A stretch of DNA of 64,000 bases from Neobacillus nitrireducens (GTDB lineage Bacteria; Bacillota; Bacilli; Bacillales; Cytobacillaceae). Below are positions 34,133 to 42,959 of this stretch, in pieces. The stretch spans positions 2,108,001-2,172,000 of the forward strand of contig NZ_CP133262.1 in the NCBI RefSeq assembly GCF_030915405.1, in the 5' to 3' direction. The position numbers and the translations under genes were made by a program. Numbering within the stretch: position 1 is the first letter of the stretch; each line of letters begins with the position of its first letter. The notes below the pieces were generated by a model, which was not told where the DNA came from, did no database searches, and was given only the letters and a program-made list of their open reading frames with translations.

Positions 34133-35545
34133 TTATTCCATCCAGTTGGTATGGAAAACTCCTTCTTTATCAACACGTTGATAGGTGTGAGCACCAAAGT
34201 AGTCACGTTGAGCTTGTAACAAATTGGCTGGGAGTGTTTCAGTACGGTAGCTGTCATAATATGCAATCGCACTTGCAAAGGATGGAACAGGAATTCCACG
34301 CTCAATTGCCACAGCAAGAACTTGACGTAATGGCTGCTGATAATTCTCAACGATATCTTTAAAGTAAGGATCTAACAATAAGTTTCTTAATTCAGGATCG
34401 CGATCATACGCATCCTTAATTTTTTGTAAGAATTGTGCACGAATGATACAGCCGCCGCGGAAAATCATAGCGATATCACCGTAACGAAGATTCCAATCGT
34501 ATTCTTCTGATGCAGCACGCATTTGTGCAAAACCTTGTGCATAAGAAACAATTTTACTCATATATAATGCTTTACGAACTGCTTCGATTAATTCTTCTTT
34601 ATTGCCTTCAAAGCCCTTAACTTCTGGTCCATTAAGAACCTGACTTGCCTTCACACGTTCATCCTTCATTGCTGAAATAAAACGAGCAAATACAGATTCA
34701 GTGATAATTGGAAGTGGAACACCTAAGTCTAAAGAATTTTGGCTTGTCCATTTACCCGTACCCTTTTGACCAGCTGTATCGAGGATTACATCAACCATTG
34801 GTTTACCGGTTTCTTCATCCACTTTTGTAAAGATATCAGCCGTAATTTCAATCAAATAGCTGTCTAATTCGCCTTTATTCCATTCAGCAAAGACCTCATG
34901 AAGCTCTTTTGCATCCAAACCAAGGACATTTTTCAAAATAAAATAAGCTTCACAGATTAGCTGCATATCTCCATATTCAATTCCGTTATGAACCATTTTC
35001 ACATAGTGACCGGCACCATTCGGACCAATATACGTACAGCAAGGATCGCCCTCTACTTTTGCAGAAATGGCTTCTAAGATTGGTTTAACAAGATTGTAAG
35101 CTTCTTCTTTACCGCCTGGCATGATAGAAGGACCTTTTAATGCGCCTTCTTCTCCACCTGAAACGCCAGTACCGATAAAATGGAATCCTGCTGTCTCTAG
35201 CTCCTTATTACGTCTGATTGTATCTTGGAAGAATGTATTCCCACCGTCAATTAGGATATCGCCTTCTTCAAGAAATGGCTTCAAGGAGTCAATTGTAGCA
35301 TCTGTTGCAGTACCAGCTTTAACCATTAATAAAATTTTACGAGGCTTTTCTAAAGAATTAACGAATTCTTCAACAGTACGTGCACCTGCAAAGTTTTTTC
35401 CTTCTGCTTCATTCTTTAAGAACTCTTCTGTTTTTTCATAAGAACGATTAAAAACAGCAACAGAATAACCGCGGCTTTCAATATTTAATGCAAGATTTTT
35501 CCCCATTACTGCTAGACCAACTACGCCAATTTGTTGTTTTGCCAT
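34133..35545 (-). CDS. gndA: 6-phosphogluconate dehydrogenase, decarboxylating
   Basis: 470 residues. Converts 6-phosphogluconate to ribulose-5-phosphate and CO2 with reduction of NAD(P). '[20 protein letters not shown]' is the Rossmann start, with the NRS stretch after it suggesting NADP; '[20 protein letters not shown]' and '[13 protein letters not shown]' carry the substrate and catalytic Lys/Asn residues. Very close to B. subtilis GndA (YqjI) in memory comparison. It lies between uxaC and the AraC operon, inside the sugar-acid locus, where it would take the product of gluconokinase to the pentose phosphate pathway. A uxaC-gndA transcript is possible, since no strong terminator lies between them. 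Confidence 0.94.
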   Translation of the reverse strand: MAKQQIGVVGLAVMGKNLALNIESRGYSVAVFNRSYEKTEEFLKNEAEGKNFAGARTVEEFVNSLEKPRKILLMVKAGTATDATIDSLKPFLEEGDILIDGGNTFFQDTIRRNKELETAGFHFIGTGVSGGEEGALKGPSIMPGGKEEAYNLVKPILEAISAKVEGDPCCTYIGPNGAGHYVKMVHNGIEYGDMQLICEAYFILKNVLGLDAKELHEVFAEWNKGELDSYLIEITADIFTKVDEETGKPMVDVILDTAGQKGTGKWTSQNSLDLGVPLPIITESVFARFISAMKDERVKASQVLNGPEVKGFEGNKEELIEAVRKALYMSKIVSYAQGFAQMRAASEEYDWNLRYGDIAMIFRGGCIIRAQFLQKIKDAYDRDPELRNLLLDPYFKDIVENYQQPLRQVLAVAIERGIPVPSFASAIAYYDSYRTETLPANLLQAQRDYFGAHTYQRVDKEGVFHTNWME

Positions 35546-35725
35546 TCTAAATACCTCTACTTTCTTTATGTATTATTAATCACCATCATTAACATACCAT
35601 CCATAATAACGATTAAAAGTGAGAACATCAAGCATTTAAGTTCCTCTTTATCCTTATCAAGGATTGAACCTAGGAAAGTAAGGAGGGGAACCTAACAGAA
35701 CCCCTGCCTATAGTTTTTTTCAAAA

Positions 35726-37129
35726 TTACCGCTTTAAAAAGTATTCTTCGGCATTATCATAGCAAATGTTCCGTACCATTTGCTCCATGTGATTCATGTC
35801 ATTTGGGGCTAACCCATTTTCAACCCATTCGCCAAGGAGATTACACAGAATACGGCGGAAATAATCATGACGTGCATAAGATAAGAAACTGCGTGAGTCT
35901 GTTAGCATACCGATAAAGTGACTAAGTAATCCGACATTGGCAAAATCCTTCATCTGTCTCTCCATACCATCAATATGGTCTAAAAACCACCAGCCAGAGC
36001 CTAATTGAACTTTTCCCGGTATCCCTTCTTCATAGAAGTTCCCCATCATACCTGCCAGCATTACATTGTCTTTTTGGTTTAAGTTAAACAATACTGTCCT
36101 CGGCAATGCATTTTCTTGGTCTAAGGAATCTAAGAAACGAGATAATCCTTCTGCCATATTAGTTTCTCCAACTGAATCAAATCCTACGTCAGTTCCAAGA
36201 AGTTCTTTCATTCTTGTATTATTGTTTCTCATCGCTCCCATATGAAGCTGCATAACCCATTGTTTCTCCGCATACATCTTTCCAAGCTCTTTTAATAAGT
36301 AGTAACGGTAGGAAACCAATTCACTAGTTGTAAGCTCTAAGCCTTTTAATCCTTTATTGAAAATTTCTTCAATTTCCTGTTTTGTAGATTCTACGTATTC
36401 CATGCTCTGAATGTCATGGTCCGATGCACGGCCTCCGTTTTCATGGAAGTAGGCAACTCGTTGTTTTAATGCAGCCAGTAATGCATCAAATGAATCCACG
36501 TGGATACCTGAAACTTGAGATAACTTTTCAATCCAGCTAGCGAAAGTTGGACGTTCTATAAACATTGCACCATCAGGACGGAAGGTTGGAGCAATGATTG
36601 TTTTAAAGGTGTCATCATTTTTCAGTAATTGATGGTATTCTAGTGTGGAAATTGGATCATCTGTGGTTCCGATAAACTTCACATTTGATCTCTCAATTAA
36701 ACCTCTTGCAGTGAATTCAGACGTTTGTAATTTTTGATTACATTCTTCCCAAATTTCACGAGCCGTATCTGGGCTTAATACTTTATCAATCCCAAAATAC
36801 ATTTTTAATTCTAAGTGCGTCCAATGATATACTGGGTTTCCAATTAAATAGGGAATTGTTTCTGCCCATGCGGCAAATTTTTCCCAATCACCTGCATCTC
36901 CAGTAATGTATTGCTCTCCGATACCATGCATTCGCATTGTCCGCCATTTATAATGGTCACCGCCAAGCCAGATTTGAGTAATATTTTCATAAGACTTGTT
37001 TTCCCAAACTTCCTTCGGGTCTAAATGACAGTGAAAATCAAAAATTGGTGAAGAAACTGCTGCATTTTCATAAAGCTTAACGGCCGTTTCTGTATTTAAC
37101 AAAAAGTTTTGATCCATAAATTTTTTCAA
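35726..37129 (-). CDS. uxaC: glucuronate isomerase
   Basis: 467 residues, the family length. Isomerises D-glucuronate to D-fructuronate (and galacturonate to tagaturonate). Blocks: 'IFDFHCHLDPKEVWEN' with HxH, 'QIWLGGDHYKWRTMRMHG', 'WVMQLHMGAMRNNNTRM', 'MLTDSRSFLSYARHDYFRR'. The frame opens with ATG at 37159, but AAAGGAGAGG is placed for the TTG at 37129, giving MKKFMDQNFLLNTETA as in relatives. No uxuA, kdgK or kdgA lies in the window. A ROK operator, promoter and second leader motif precede it. Confidence 0.93.
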   Translation of the reverse strand: MKKFMDQNFLLNTETAVKLYENAAVSSPIFDFHCHLDPKEVWENKSYENITQIWLGGDHYKWRTMRMHGIGEQYITGDAGDWEKFAAWAETIPYLIGNPVYHWTHLELKMYFGIDKVLSPDTAREIWEECNQKLQTSEFTARGLIERSNVKFIGTTDDPISTLEYHQLLKNDDTFKTIIAPTFRPDGAMFIERPTFASWIEKLSQVSGIHVDSFDALLAALKQRVAYFHENGGRASDHDIQSMEYVESTKQEIEEIFNKGLKGLELTTSELVSYRYYLLKELGKMYAEKQWVMQLHMGAMRNNNTRMKELLGTDVGFDSVGETNMAEGLSRFLDSLDQENALPRTVLFNLNQKDNVMLAGMMGNFYEEGIPGKVQLGSGWWFLDHIDGMERQMKDFANVGLLSHFIGMLTDSRSFLSYARHDYFRRILCNLLGEWVENGLAPNDMNHMEQMVRNICYDNAEEYFLKR

Positions 37130-37175
37130 CGAATACCTCTCCTTTAGATAGAAATTCATACGGTTAATTCATTTA

Positions 37176-37195
37176 TTCTGTAAACCCTTACAGAA
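37176..37195. promoter_or_regulatory. second shared leader motif, uxaC
   Basis: Near-perfect palindrome; minus-strand TGTAAGGGTTTACA. Related to the motif at 27235, 40063 and 41821. It lies between the operator and the coding start, 33 bp from the operator. Confidence 0.45.
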
Positions 37196-37227
37196 ATAAA
37201 AAAGTGGGTATAATATATAAACTCTCT

Positions 37228-37291
37228 TTAATTTGTTTATTAAACAAATTAATTACATTAATAATTTATCATGATTAATTTGTTAAGTCAA
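37228..37291 (-). promoter_or_regulatory. promoter and ROK operator of uxaC
   Basis: TTGACT (37291-37286), 17 bases, TAAATT (37268-37263), then a 25-bp palindrome (37228-37252) with arms TTAATTTGTTTA and its exact complement around one central base. This is the most symmetric copy of the operator. It is shared with the divergent ROK gene 2. Confidence 0.75.
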
Positions 37292-37393
37292 TTAACTATT
37301 TAGTAAATATGAGAATAATAACGACCTTTTAATGAAAGAACTGATATAATAGTAATATACACACGTAGTGCGAAATGGAGGATATGGATATAG

Positions 37394-38590
37394 ATGGTTA
37401 CCGGTGATGCGGCATATATAAAGAAAATTAATCGCTCTTTAATTATTAGAGAAATTATTAAAGAAGGAATGATTTCAAGAGCGGATCTTTCCAAAAGCAC
37501 GAACTTAACCAGAGCAACTATCTCTGCACAAGTTGCTGATTTGTTAGCTGAGGGGCTAATTATAGAGACTCATCTCGAACATTTCACAGTTGGAAGGAAA
37601 CCAATTATGCTCTCTTTAAACGGACAAGCTGGCTATGCGCTTGGTATTGATCTTGATTTTGGTCAAATATCATTTACATTAACCGATCTTCTTGGCTGTC
37701 CTGTTACATCCCATATTATTAGAATTAGTACGGTGGAATATACAGAAATTTATCCACTTTTAGTTGAACAAATTAAGAAGTACAAAACTGAATTTAATGA
37801 CAGTCGTTATGGCATAGTTGGAGTTGTAATCGCCATCCATGGCTTGGTAGGAAAAGATGAAATCATTCATTATGTTCCACGGTTTAAATGGCATGGTATC
37901 AATTTAATAAGTGATTTAGAAAGAGAGATCGATCTGCCGATTCATCTTGAGAATAATGCAAATCTAAGCTCTTTTGCAGAGCGTGTTTATATCCATCATG
38001 AAACAGACAATCTGCTATGTACTACCCTCTATTCGGGTATCGGTCTCGGTATGATGATGAACGATGATTTTTTCCGAGGCAAAGAAGGCTATGCCGGCGA
38101 AATTGGTCATATGATTGTTGTACCTGAAGGTAAACCATGTAATTGCGGAAATAAGGGATGCTGGGAAAAATATGCGTCCGAAACAGTTATATTTGAAAAT
38201 CTGTCTGAAAAAAGACAAATCAAGAACCTTACCTACGAACACATTCAAACTTGGCTAGATGAAGGCGACGAGGAAGTACATGAAATGATGGAACAGTTCA
38301 TCTTCTATCTATCGATCGGATTGAATAATATGATTAATATGTATAACCCTGATGTGCTCGTCATTGACAGTGAACTGTTGCGAATCTATCCAGACTCTCT
38401 TAATAAAATTACCAAGAATCTAAATTCTTCAATCAGTCATTATCGTGAATTAATGATCTCTACAATCGGAAATAAATCTTGTGTCCTTGGGGCGTGTGCA
38501 CTTGCTATCAAACAATTTCTAGATGTCCCGATGTTAAATTTACCCTATGATATAAAAACCAATCAAATTGGAAGCGCACTCACCTATTGA
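37394..38590 (+). CDS. ROK-family repressor 2, XylR-like
   Basis: 398 residues. The same architecture as the protein at 27389: helix-turn-helix 'ISRADLSKSTNLTRATISAQ', ROK domain with 'YSGIGLGMMMND', 'GYAGEIGHMIVV' and zinc motif 'PCNCGNKGCWEKYAS'. The recognition helices of the two proteins are similar (TRATISAQ against NKATISVQ), so they may share operators. Divergent from uxaC with a perfect operator between. The inducer is presumably a sugar acid or related sugar; this is inferred from neighbours. Confidence 0.85.
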   Translation: MVTGDAAYIKKINRSLIIREIIKEGMISRADLSKSTNLTRATISAQVADLLAEGLIIETHLEHFTVGRKPIMLSLNGQAGYALGIDLDFGQISFTLTDLLGCPVTSHIIRISTVEYTEIYPLLVEQIKKYKTEFNDSRYGIVGVVIAIHGLVGKDEIIHYVPRFKWHGINLISDLEREIDLPIHLENNANLSSFAERVYIHHETDNLLCTTLYSGIGLGMMMNDDFFRGKEGYAGEIGHMIVVPEGKPCNCGNKGCWEKYASETVIFENLSEKRQIKNLTYEHIQTWLDEGDEEVHEMMEQFIFYLSIGLNNMINMYNPDVLVIDSELLRIYPDSLNKITKNLNSSISHYRELMISTIGNKSCVLGACALAIKQFLDVPMLNLPYDIKTNQIGSALTY

Positions 38591-38611
38591 TGATCACTCT
38601 CCTTATATAAC

Positions 38612-38642
38612 AAAAACCCCTTTATCTAAAAGGGGTTTTTTT
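38612..38642. terminator. bidirectional terminator between ROK gene 2 and symporter 1
   Basis: AAAAACCCCTTT / AAAGGGGTTTTT-like hairpin with a 5-base loop between convergent genes. Confidence 0.85.
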
Positions 38643-38649
38643 GATGTTA

Positions 38650-40032
38650 TTATGCACTTTTTAAATTATCATTAACCTTTTGTTTATCTTTAAGTTCATC
38701 AATAATCTTTTTATAAAGATCCTCAGTTAAATTATACAGAACAATTAAGATAACTGCTGCAATTAAGTTTAGTCCGGCTGGAACTAAGAACATTAATCCT
38801 TTTATACCAAGGAGTGTGCCTGCTGTTTGCTCTGCATTTGGAACATAACCGATTAATCCAAGGGCAACGCCAGGAATAAAACCAGCTAGCGCCTGTGCTA
38901 GTTTCCGGAAGAAACTGTAACTTGAATAGACAATCCCTTCTGTCCGTTGTCCTGTTTTCCATTCGTGATAATCCACTGCATCCGCGACCATTACCCATGG
39001 TAAACCTAGTGCAAAACTAAGACCTAGGCTTCCAATTGTAAGTAATATTATGAAAGTCGGTACATTTGCTGGTAAAACAAAGTTGGCAACATCTGCAGCA
39101 ATTCCAATAAGAAGACCGATAATAAAGGTTTTCTTTTTTCCAAGTCTTTTAACAAGTGCTGGAATAAAGAATGAACCAATGACAGCGATTCCAATACTAG
39201 TAAATGAAAGCAAAGACATAAGACCTGGATTACCTAAATTATATTGTAAGTAATATAACTGTACAGCTGTGCGGAGGTTACTCCCCGCAACCATAAACAA
39301 ACAAACGAAACATAGGGCAATTAGTGGTCTATTACTTAGCAATAATTTGAAGAGCTTTGACATCGGAACTTTTTCTTCTTCTTTTTTAGGCAGCCTAACA
39401 ACATTTTCATTTGTATTACGATAGCAAATATAATGGAATATTACCCCAATTAGCGCCATCGAACCGATTCCTACGGTATATCCTAATTTTTGATCCGGAA
39501 AATATAAAACAATTGGGATAACAACCATCCCGGAAATAAGCATTGCAAATTGGCTCCCAATAGCGCGGAAGGATCCAAGAGATGCTCGGTCCACAGATTC
39601 TTGGGTCATGGAAGCTGCGAGTGACCCATAAGGAATATTAACAATGGAATACGACAACCCAAAGGCCATATAAGTTATAAAAGCAAAAGCAATTTTTCCT
39701 GTATCTGAAAAGTCAGGTGCCATGAAAGAAATAACCGTCATAATGGCAAGCGGAATCGATCCAAATAAAATGAACGGCCGGAATTTACCTCGTTTCCCTA
39801 CCTTCCGTTTATCTATAAAAGCACCTACCGAGGAATCTGCAAATGCATCAAAAATTTTCGATACTAAAAATACTAGGCCGCCCCAATAAGCCGAAATCCC
39901 AAGAATATCTGTATAGAACTTCAGTAAATAAATTTGCCCCATATCAAACATAAATCCGTTACCCACATCACCTAAACCGTAGGAGACTTTTTCTTTTAAG
40001 GATAATCTTTTTTGGGCACTATTCTCCATCAT
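38650..40032 (-). CDS. GPH-family sugar:cation symporter 1
   Basis: 460 residues, 12 membrane helices. 'GLGDVGNGFMFDMGQIYLLK' at the N-terminus, 'GAFIDKRKVGKRGKFRPFIL' in loop 2-3 and 'VDYHEWKTGQRTEGIVYS' in the second half are signatures of the glycoside-pentoside-hexuronide:cation symporters (MelB, XynB, UidB type). The 'DYHEWKTGQRTEG' form is common in uptake systems for xylosides and glucuronides. It has its own promoter and a ROK operator, so it is coregulated with uxaC and the LarA-like operon. Confidence 0.88.
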   Translation of the reverse strand: MMENSAQKRLSLKEKVSYGLGDVGNGFMFDMGQIYLLKFYTDILGISAYWGGLVFLVSKIFDAFADSSVGAFIDKRKVGKRGKFRPFILFGSIPLAIMTVISFMAPDFSDTGKIAFAFITYMAFGLSYSIVNIPYGSLAASMTQESVDRASLGSFRAIGSQFAMLISGMVVIPIVLYFPDQKLGYTVGIGSMALIGVIFHYICYRNTNENVVRLPKKEEEKVPMSKLFKLLLSNRPLIALCFVCLFMVAGSNLRTAVQLYYLQYNLGNPGLMSLLSFTSIGIAVIGSFFIPALVKRLGKKKTFIIGLLIGIAADVANFVLPANVPTFIILLTIGSLGLSFALGLPWVMVADAVDYHEWKTGQRTEGIVYSSYSFFRKLAQALAGFIPGVALGLIGYVPNAEQTAGTLLGIKGLMFLVPAGLNLIAAVILIVLYNLTEDLYKKIIDELKDKQKVNDNLKSA

Positions 40033-40062
40033 GACTCCTTCTTCCTGTTAAATTAAGTTAAA

Positions 40063-40078
40063 CTGTAACCCTTTTCAA
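40063..40078. promoter_or_regulatory. second shared leader motif, symporter 1
   Basis: Minus-strand TTGAAAAGGGTTACAG, 30 bp before the coding start and 48 bp from the operator. Confidence 0.45.
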
Positions 40079-40125
40079 AACTAGATAAAAAATATAAGAT
40101 TTGAATTTAAACCTGAAAAAATTTT

Positions 40126-40193
40126 TTAATTTGTTTATTAAACTAACAAACTGTCTGCATAGATAGAATACCACCGTCGACAAATTCCGTCAA
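40126..40193 (-). promoter_or_regulatory. promoter and ROK operator of symporter 1
   Basis: TTGACG (40193-40188), 17 bases, TATTCT (40170-40165), then TTTGTTAGTTTAATAAACAA and TTAA (minus strand, 40150-40126), the least symmetric of the four long operator copies. The remainder of the 300-bp gap 40033-40332 holds the leader motif and the terminator of symporter 2. Confidence 0.65.
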
Positions 40194-40282
40194 TAATAAT
40201 TTGTAAGCGGTTGTCATCCAGTTCCACCTATTTATAAATATTAATCAGCAAGATTCAATTTTGGAGTTCATCACATAAGCAG

Positions 40283-40317
40283 AAAAGGCTCCGATTTCCA
40301 TGAAATCGGAGCCTTTG
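40283..40317 (-). terminator. terminator after symporter 2
   Basis: AAAGGCTCCGATTTC and its exact inverse around a 4-base loop, 16 bp after the stop. Confidence 0.85.
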
Positions 40318-40332
40318 TTTACCTATTTAATT

Positions 40333-41733
40333 TCAGCCTTTTCTCTTTTCAGCTAAATCAATTGCAAGTTGCGCTGTACGCTTTTTGTTTAATGGATAAC
40401 AGAATACAATGATTAGGAACACAACACCAAGTGTGATTGCAGGTACAAGAGTTCCAAGTGTATGAATTCCTTGAAGAGTATCCGCTGTTTGTACTTTAAG
40501 AGTTGGATTATAACCAACTGCTGCAATTGCTGCACCGCCAACACCGCCGGCAACTGCTTGACCCACTTTACGTGCCATCGAATAGATTGAGTAAACGGTT
40601 CCATCTTCACGTAAGCCAGTTAAATACTCATGATAATCAATAACGTCCGTAACGAAAGCCCAAATGACTAGGTTGAAAAGACCATAACCAAACATACCAA
40701 TTGTTAAGACACTAATAAATTGTGTTCCAGTTAAATTTGGAAGGAAATATAAAAGCGTATATACAAGTGTTGCTAATAACAAACCACCGGAAGCTACTTC
40801 TTTTTTACCAAATTTTTCAACTAATGGTTTTACCATTGGCATACCCACAAATACTGCTGCTGCTTGAAGAAGACCTACCATACTTAGTGCTTTAGCATTT
40901 CCAAAGTAATCTTTAAATAGATAAACGTTTACTGCACCAATTAGCATAAAGACAACCAAGAACAATAATGAAGCAATGAGGAACCAAATTAATGGTTTGT
41001 TTTTTCCAAGACCTTTCATTGTTTGTTTTAAGTTCACTTTTGGTTTAGTTGTTTCATCCATTACAATTCGTTCAACCGATAATTTATAACAAGCCATATA
41101 ACAAGCAAGTGCAAGTGCACCGAAAAGTAATGCAGCTAAGATGAAGCGATTAGCATCCGGTTTGTTGTTAACAAACAGAATCATTGGACCAGCCACGTTA
41201 ATAATTAACCCAGCCAAATTTCCACCTAATGTTCTCCAGCTTGATAGTGTTGTACGTTCAACAGGATCGCCTGTGATAACGGAAGCCATTGATCCGTAAG
41301 GAATATTAACTGTACTATAGAGTGTTCCCCAAATAATATAGGTTACATAAGCATATGCAAGATAAAATCCATCTGACATTCCTGGGATGTGAACAAACAT
41401 TAAAATACCAGAAATTATAAGCGGGAAAGACATCCTGAAAATCCAGGGCTTGAATTTTCCATTTTTCCCTGCTTTTCTTGTATCAATAAAACGGCCCCAT
41501 GAAACGTCGGCTACTGCATCCCACAAACGAGCTAGTAAGAATAATCCACCGACTGCAGCAGGATTAATGTGAAAGACATCAGTATAGAAAACCATTAGGA
41601 ATGCGGCAACTAGAATAAAGAAGAAATCGTTCCCCCAATCCCCAAACATATAACCAATTTTGTCTTTCATTCCAAACTTTCTAAATTCATTGGCAGAACC
41701 TTGAACAGCTGCTTTTTTTGCTGTTTGACTCAT
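40333..41733 (-). CDS. GPH-family sugar:cation symporter 2
   Basis: 466 residues, 12 membrane helices. 'IGYMFGDWGNDFFFILVAAF', 'GRFIDTRKAGKNGKFKPWIF' and 'VIDYHEYLTGLREDGTVYSI' place it in the same GPH symporter family as the neighbouring protein but in another branch. The ATG at 41733 is chosen: GGAGGGG lies 5 bases upstream; the frame is open to 41754. It has its own operator, promoter and leader motif. Two symporters with one regulon suggest two related substrates, for example free uronate and a glycoside. Confidence 0.88.
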   Translation of the reverse strand: MSQTAKKAAVQGSANEFRKFGMKDKIGYMFGDWGNDFFFILVAAFLMVFYTDVFHINPAAVGGLFLLARLWDAVADVSWGRFIDTRKAGKNGKFKPWIFRMSFPLIISGILMFVHIPGMSDGFYLAYAYVTYIIWGTLYSTVNIPYGSMASVITGDPVERTTLSSWRTLGGNLAGLIINVAGPMILFVNNKPDANRFILAALLFGALALACYMACYKLSVERIVMDETTKPKVNLKQTMKGLGKNKPLIWFLIASLLFLVVFMLIGAVNVYLFKDYFGNAKALSMVGLLQAAAVFVGMPMVKPLVEKFGKKEVASGGLLLATLVYTLLYFLPNLTGTQFISVLTIGMFGYGLFNLVIWAFVTDVIDYHEYLTGLREDGTVYSIYSMARKVGQAVAGGVGGAAIAAVGYNPTLKVQTADTLQGIHTLGTLVPAITLGVVFLIIVFCYPLNKKRTAQLAIDLAEKRKG

Positions 41734-41820
41734 TTTGACCCCTCCATTATGCATTTATTTTGTAATTTGCCCTTATAACCTATACCTTTAAATCATTTAA
41801 ATTCTTTGAACCTTTAATAC

Positions 41821-41838
41821 TTTGAAATCCCTTTCAAA
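41821..41838. promoter_or_regulatory. second shared leader motif, symporter 2
   Basis: Palindrome-like TTTGAAATCCCTTTCAAA; minus strand TTGAAAGGGATTTCAA, 31 bp from the operator. Confidence 0.45.
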
Positions 41839-41868
41839 CATTTTTAAAAAAAATATAAGTTCACTTCT

Positions 41869-41958
41869 TTAATTAGTTTAATGAACTAATTAATTTGTAT
41901 AGATGTATATTATCATCGACTAATTACACAGTCAACAGATTTATGTAAGCGTTTAATA
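41869..41958 (-). promoter_or_regulatory. promoter, ROK operator and cre-like site of symporter 2
   Basis: TTGACT (41935-41930), 17 bases, TAATAT (41912-41907), then a 25-bp near-palindrome with outer arms TTAATTAGTT and AACTAATTAA. A cre-like TATTAAACGCTTACAT (two mismatches) lies just upstream of the -35, at 41958-41943. The rest of 41734-42135 holds the leader motif on the left and the azoreductase promoter region on the right. Confidence 0.7.
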
Positions 41959-42035
41959 AAAAAAATTCCAATTATATAAAGCCCCTTTTCTTTAAGTAAT
42001 CAAGTGGTTTAGTTTTGAAGCAAAAGTCCGACACG

Positions 42036-42093
42036 TAATGTTCAAGAACGTCACTTATTGTTCATTACTGAGCAAAGTTATTTTTTTTATAAT
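42036..42093 (+). promoter_or_regulatory. azoreductase upstream region with paired TGTTCA elements
   Basis: TAATGTTCA (42036) and TGTTCATTA (42059) flank 14 bases, followed by a TATAAT (42088-42093). No good -35 is seen, which would suit an activated or repressor-controlled promoter. No regulator is assigned. Confidence 0.3.
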
Positions 42094-42135
42094 AAATATA
42101 TTGAACTAAATATATAAAAAAAGGTCGTGTATTTT

Positions 42136-42795
42136 ATGGAGAAATTACTTTATGTAACTGCGAATCCAAAAGGCATCGAGAAGTCAAAGGGACTTAAAAT
42201 AGGGGAAGCCTTCCTTGAGTCTTTCCAACAAGAGCGTCCCGACATTGAGATTAAGAAAATGGACTTATTTTCTTTGGAATTTCCGCAAATGGACGCCGAT
42301 TTGGTTTCTGCAAGGGGGAAATTAGCCGGTTACGGATATACCTTAGATCAACTTTCAGAGATTGAACGAGAAAAGATACTTAAAATGCATGCTCTCGCTA
42401 ATGAGTTTATCAGTTATGATTACTTTGTCTTTGTTTCTCCAATGTGGAATCTTAACTCCCCCGCCATTTTAAAAGCATTTATAGACAATCTATTTATTGC
42501 TGGTAAAACATTTGCTCATACCGTGAACGGACCAAAAGGACTATTAACAAATAAAAAAGCCATTCACCTCCAAACAAGAGGTGGTCAGTATACTGGTACT
42601 CCTATGGAAGCGTTGGAATCGGGTGATCGTTATTTAAAAATAGCTCTCCGTTTCTTGGGGATTGAGGTTATGGATTCTGTTATTACTGAAGGATTTGATA
42701 TTAATCCGCTTAAGGTACCTGAAATTCTTGCAACAGGAGAAGAAAACGCCAGGCTTGCAGCAAAGGAATTCATGCGTAAGCCTGTCACAATCTAG
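42136..42795 (+). CDS. FMN-dependent NADH-azoreductase
   Basis: 219 residues, flavodoxin-like fold. 'LLYVTANPKGIEKSKGLKIG' is the FMN phosphate region, 'FVSPMWNLNSPAILKAFIDN' the flavin-ring and NADH region, and 'AIHLQTRGGQYTG' a second FMN contact, as in the AzoR/AcpD family. It reduces azo bonds and quinones with two electrons and probably protects against electrophiles. A GTG start at 42127 is possible; ATG at 42136 gives the normal N-terminus. Monocistronic. Confidence 0.9.
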   Translation: MEKLLYVTANPKGIEKSKGLKIGEAFLESFQQERPDIEIKKMDLFSLEFPQMDADLVSARGKLAGYGYTLDQLSEIEREKILKMHALANEFISYDYFVFVSPMWNLNSPAILKAFIDNLFIAGKTFAHTVNGPKGLLTNKKAIHLQTRGGQYTGTPMEALESGDRYLKIALRFLGIEVMDSVITEGFDINPLKVPEILATGEENARLAAKEFMRKPVTI

Positions 42796-42810
42796 GCTAA
42801 AAATGACATT

Positions 42811-42842
42811 GGGTTTCCTTTAATAGAGGGAAGCCTTTTTTT
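42811..42842 (+). terminator. terminator after azoreductase
   Basis: GGTTTCCTTT / AGAGGGAAGCC imperfect hairpin followed by seven T. Confidence 0.7.
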
Positions 42843-42959
42843 ATTATCTATCTTTGTCATAAATATCTAATTCATAGTATAATTGGAAAGATGCATAAAT
42901 TAGATATTTGATATTTTCAATAGTTAAGGAAAGTCATTCACAAAACCAGGAGAGTCTTC

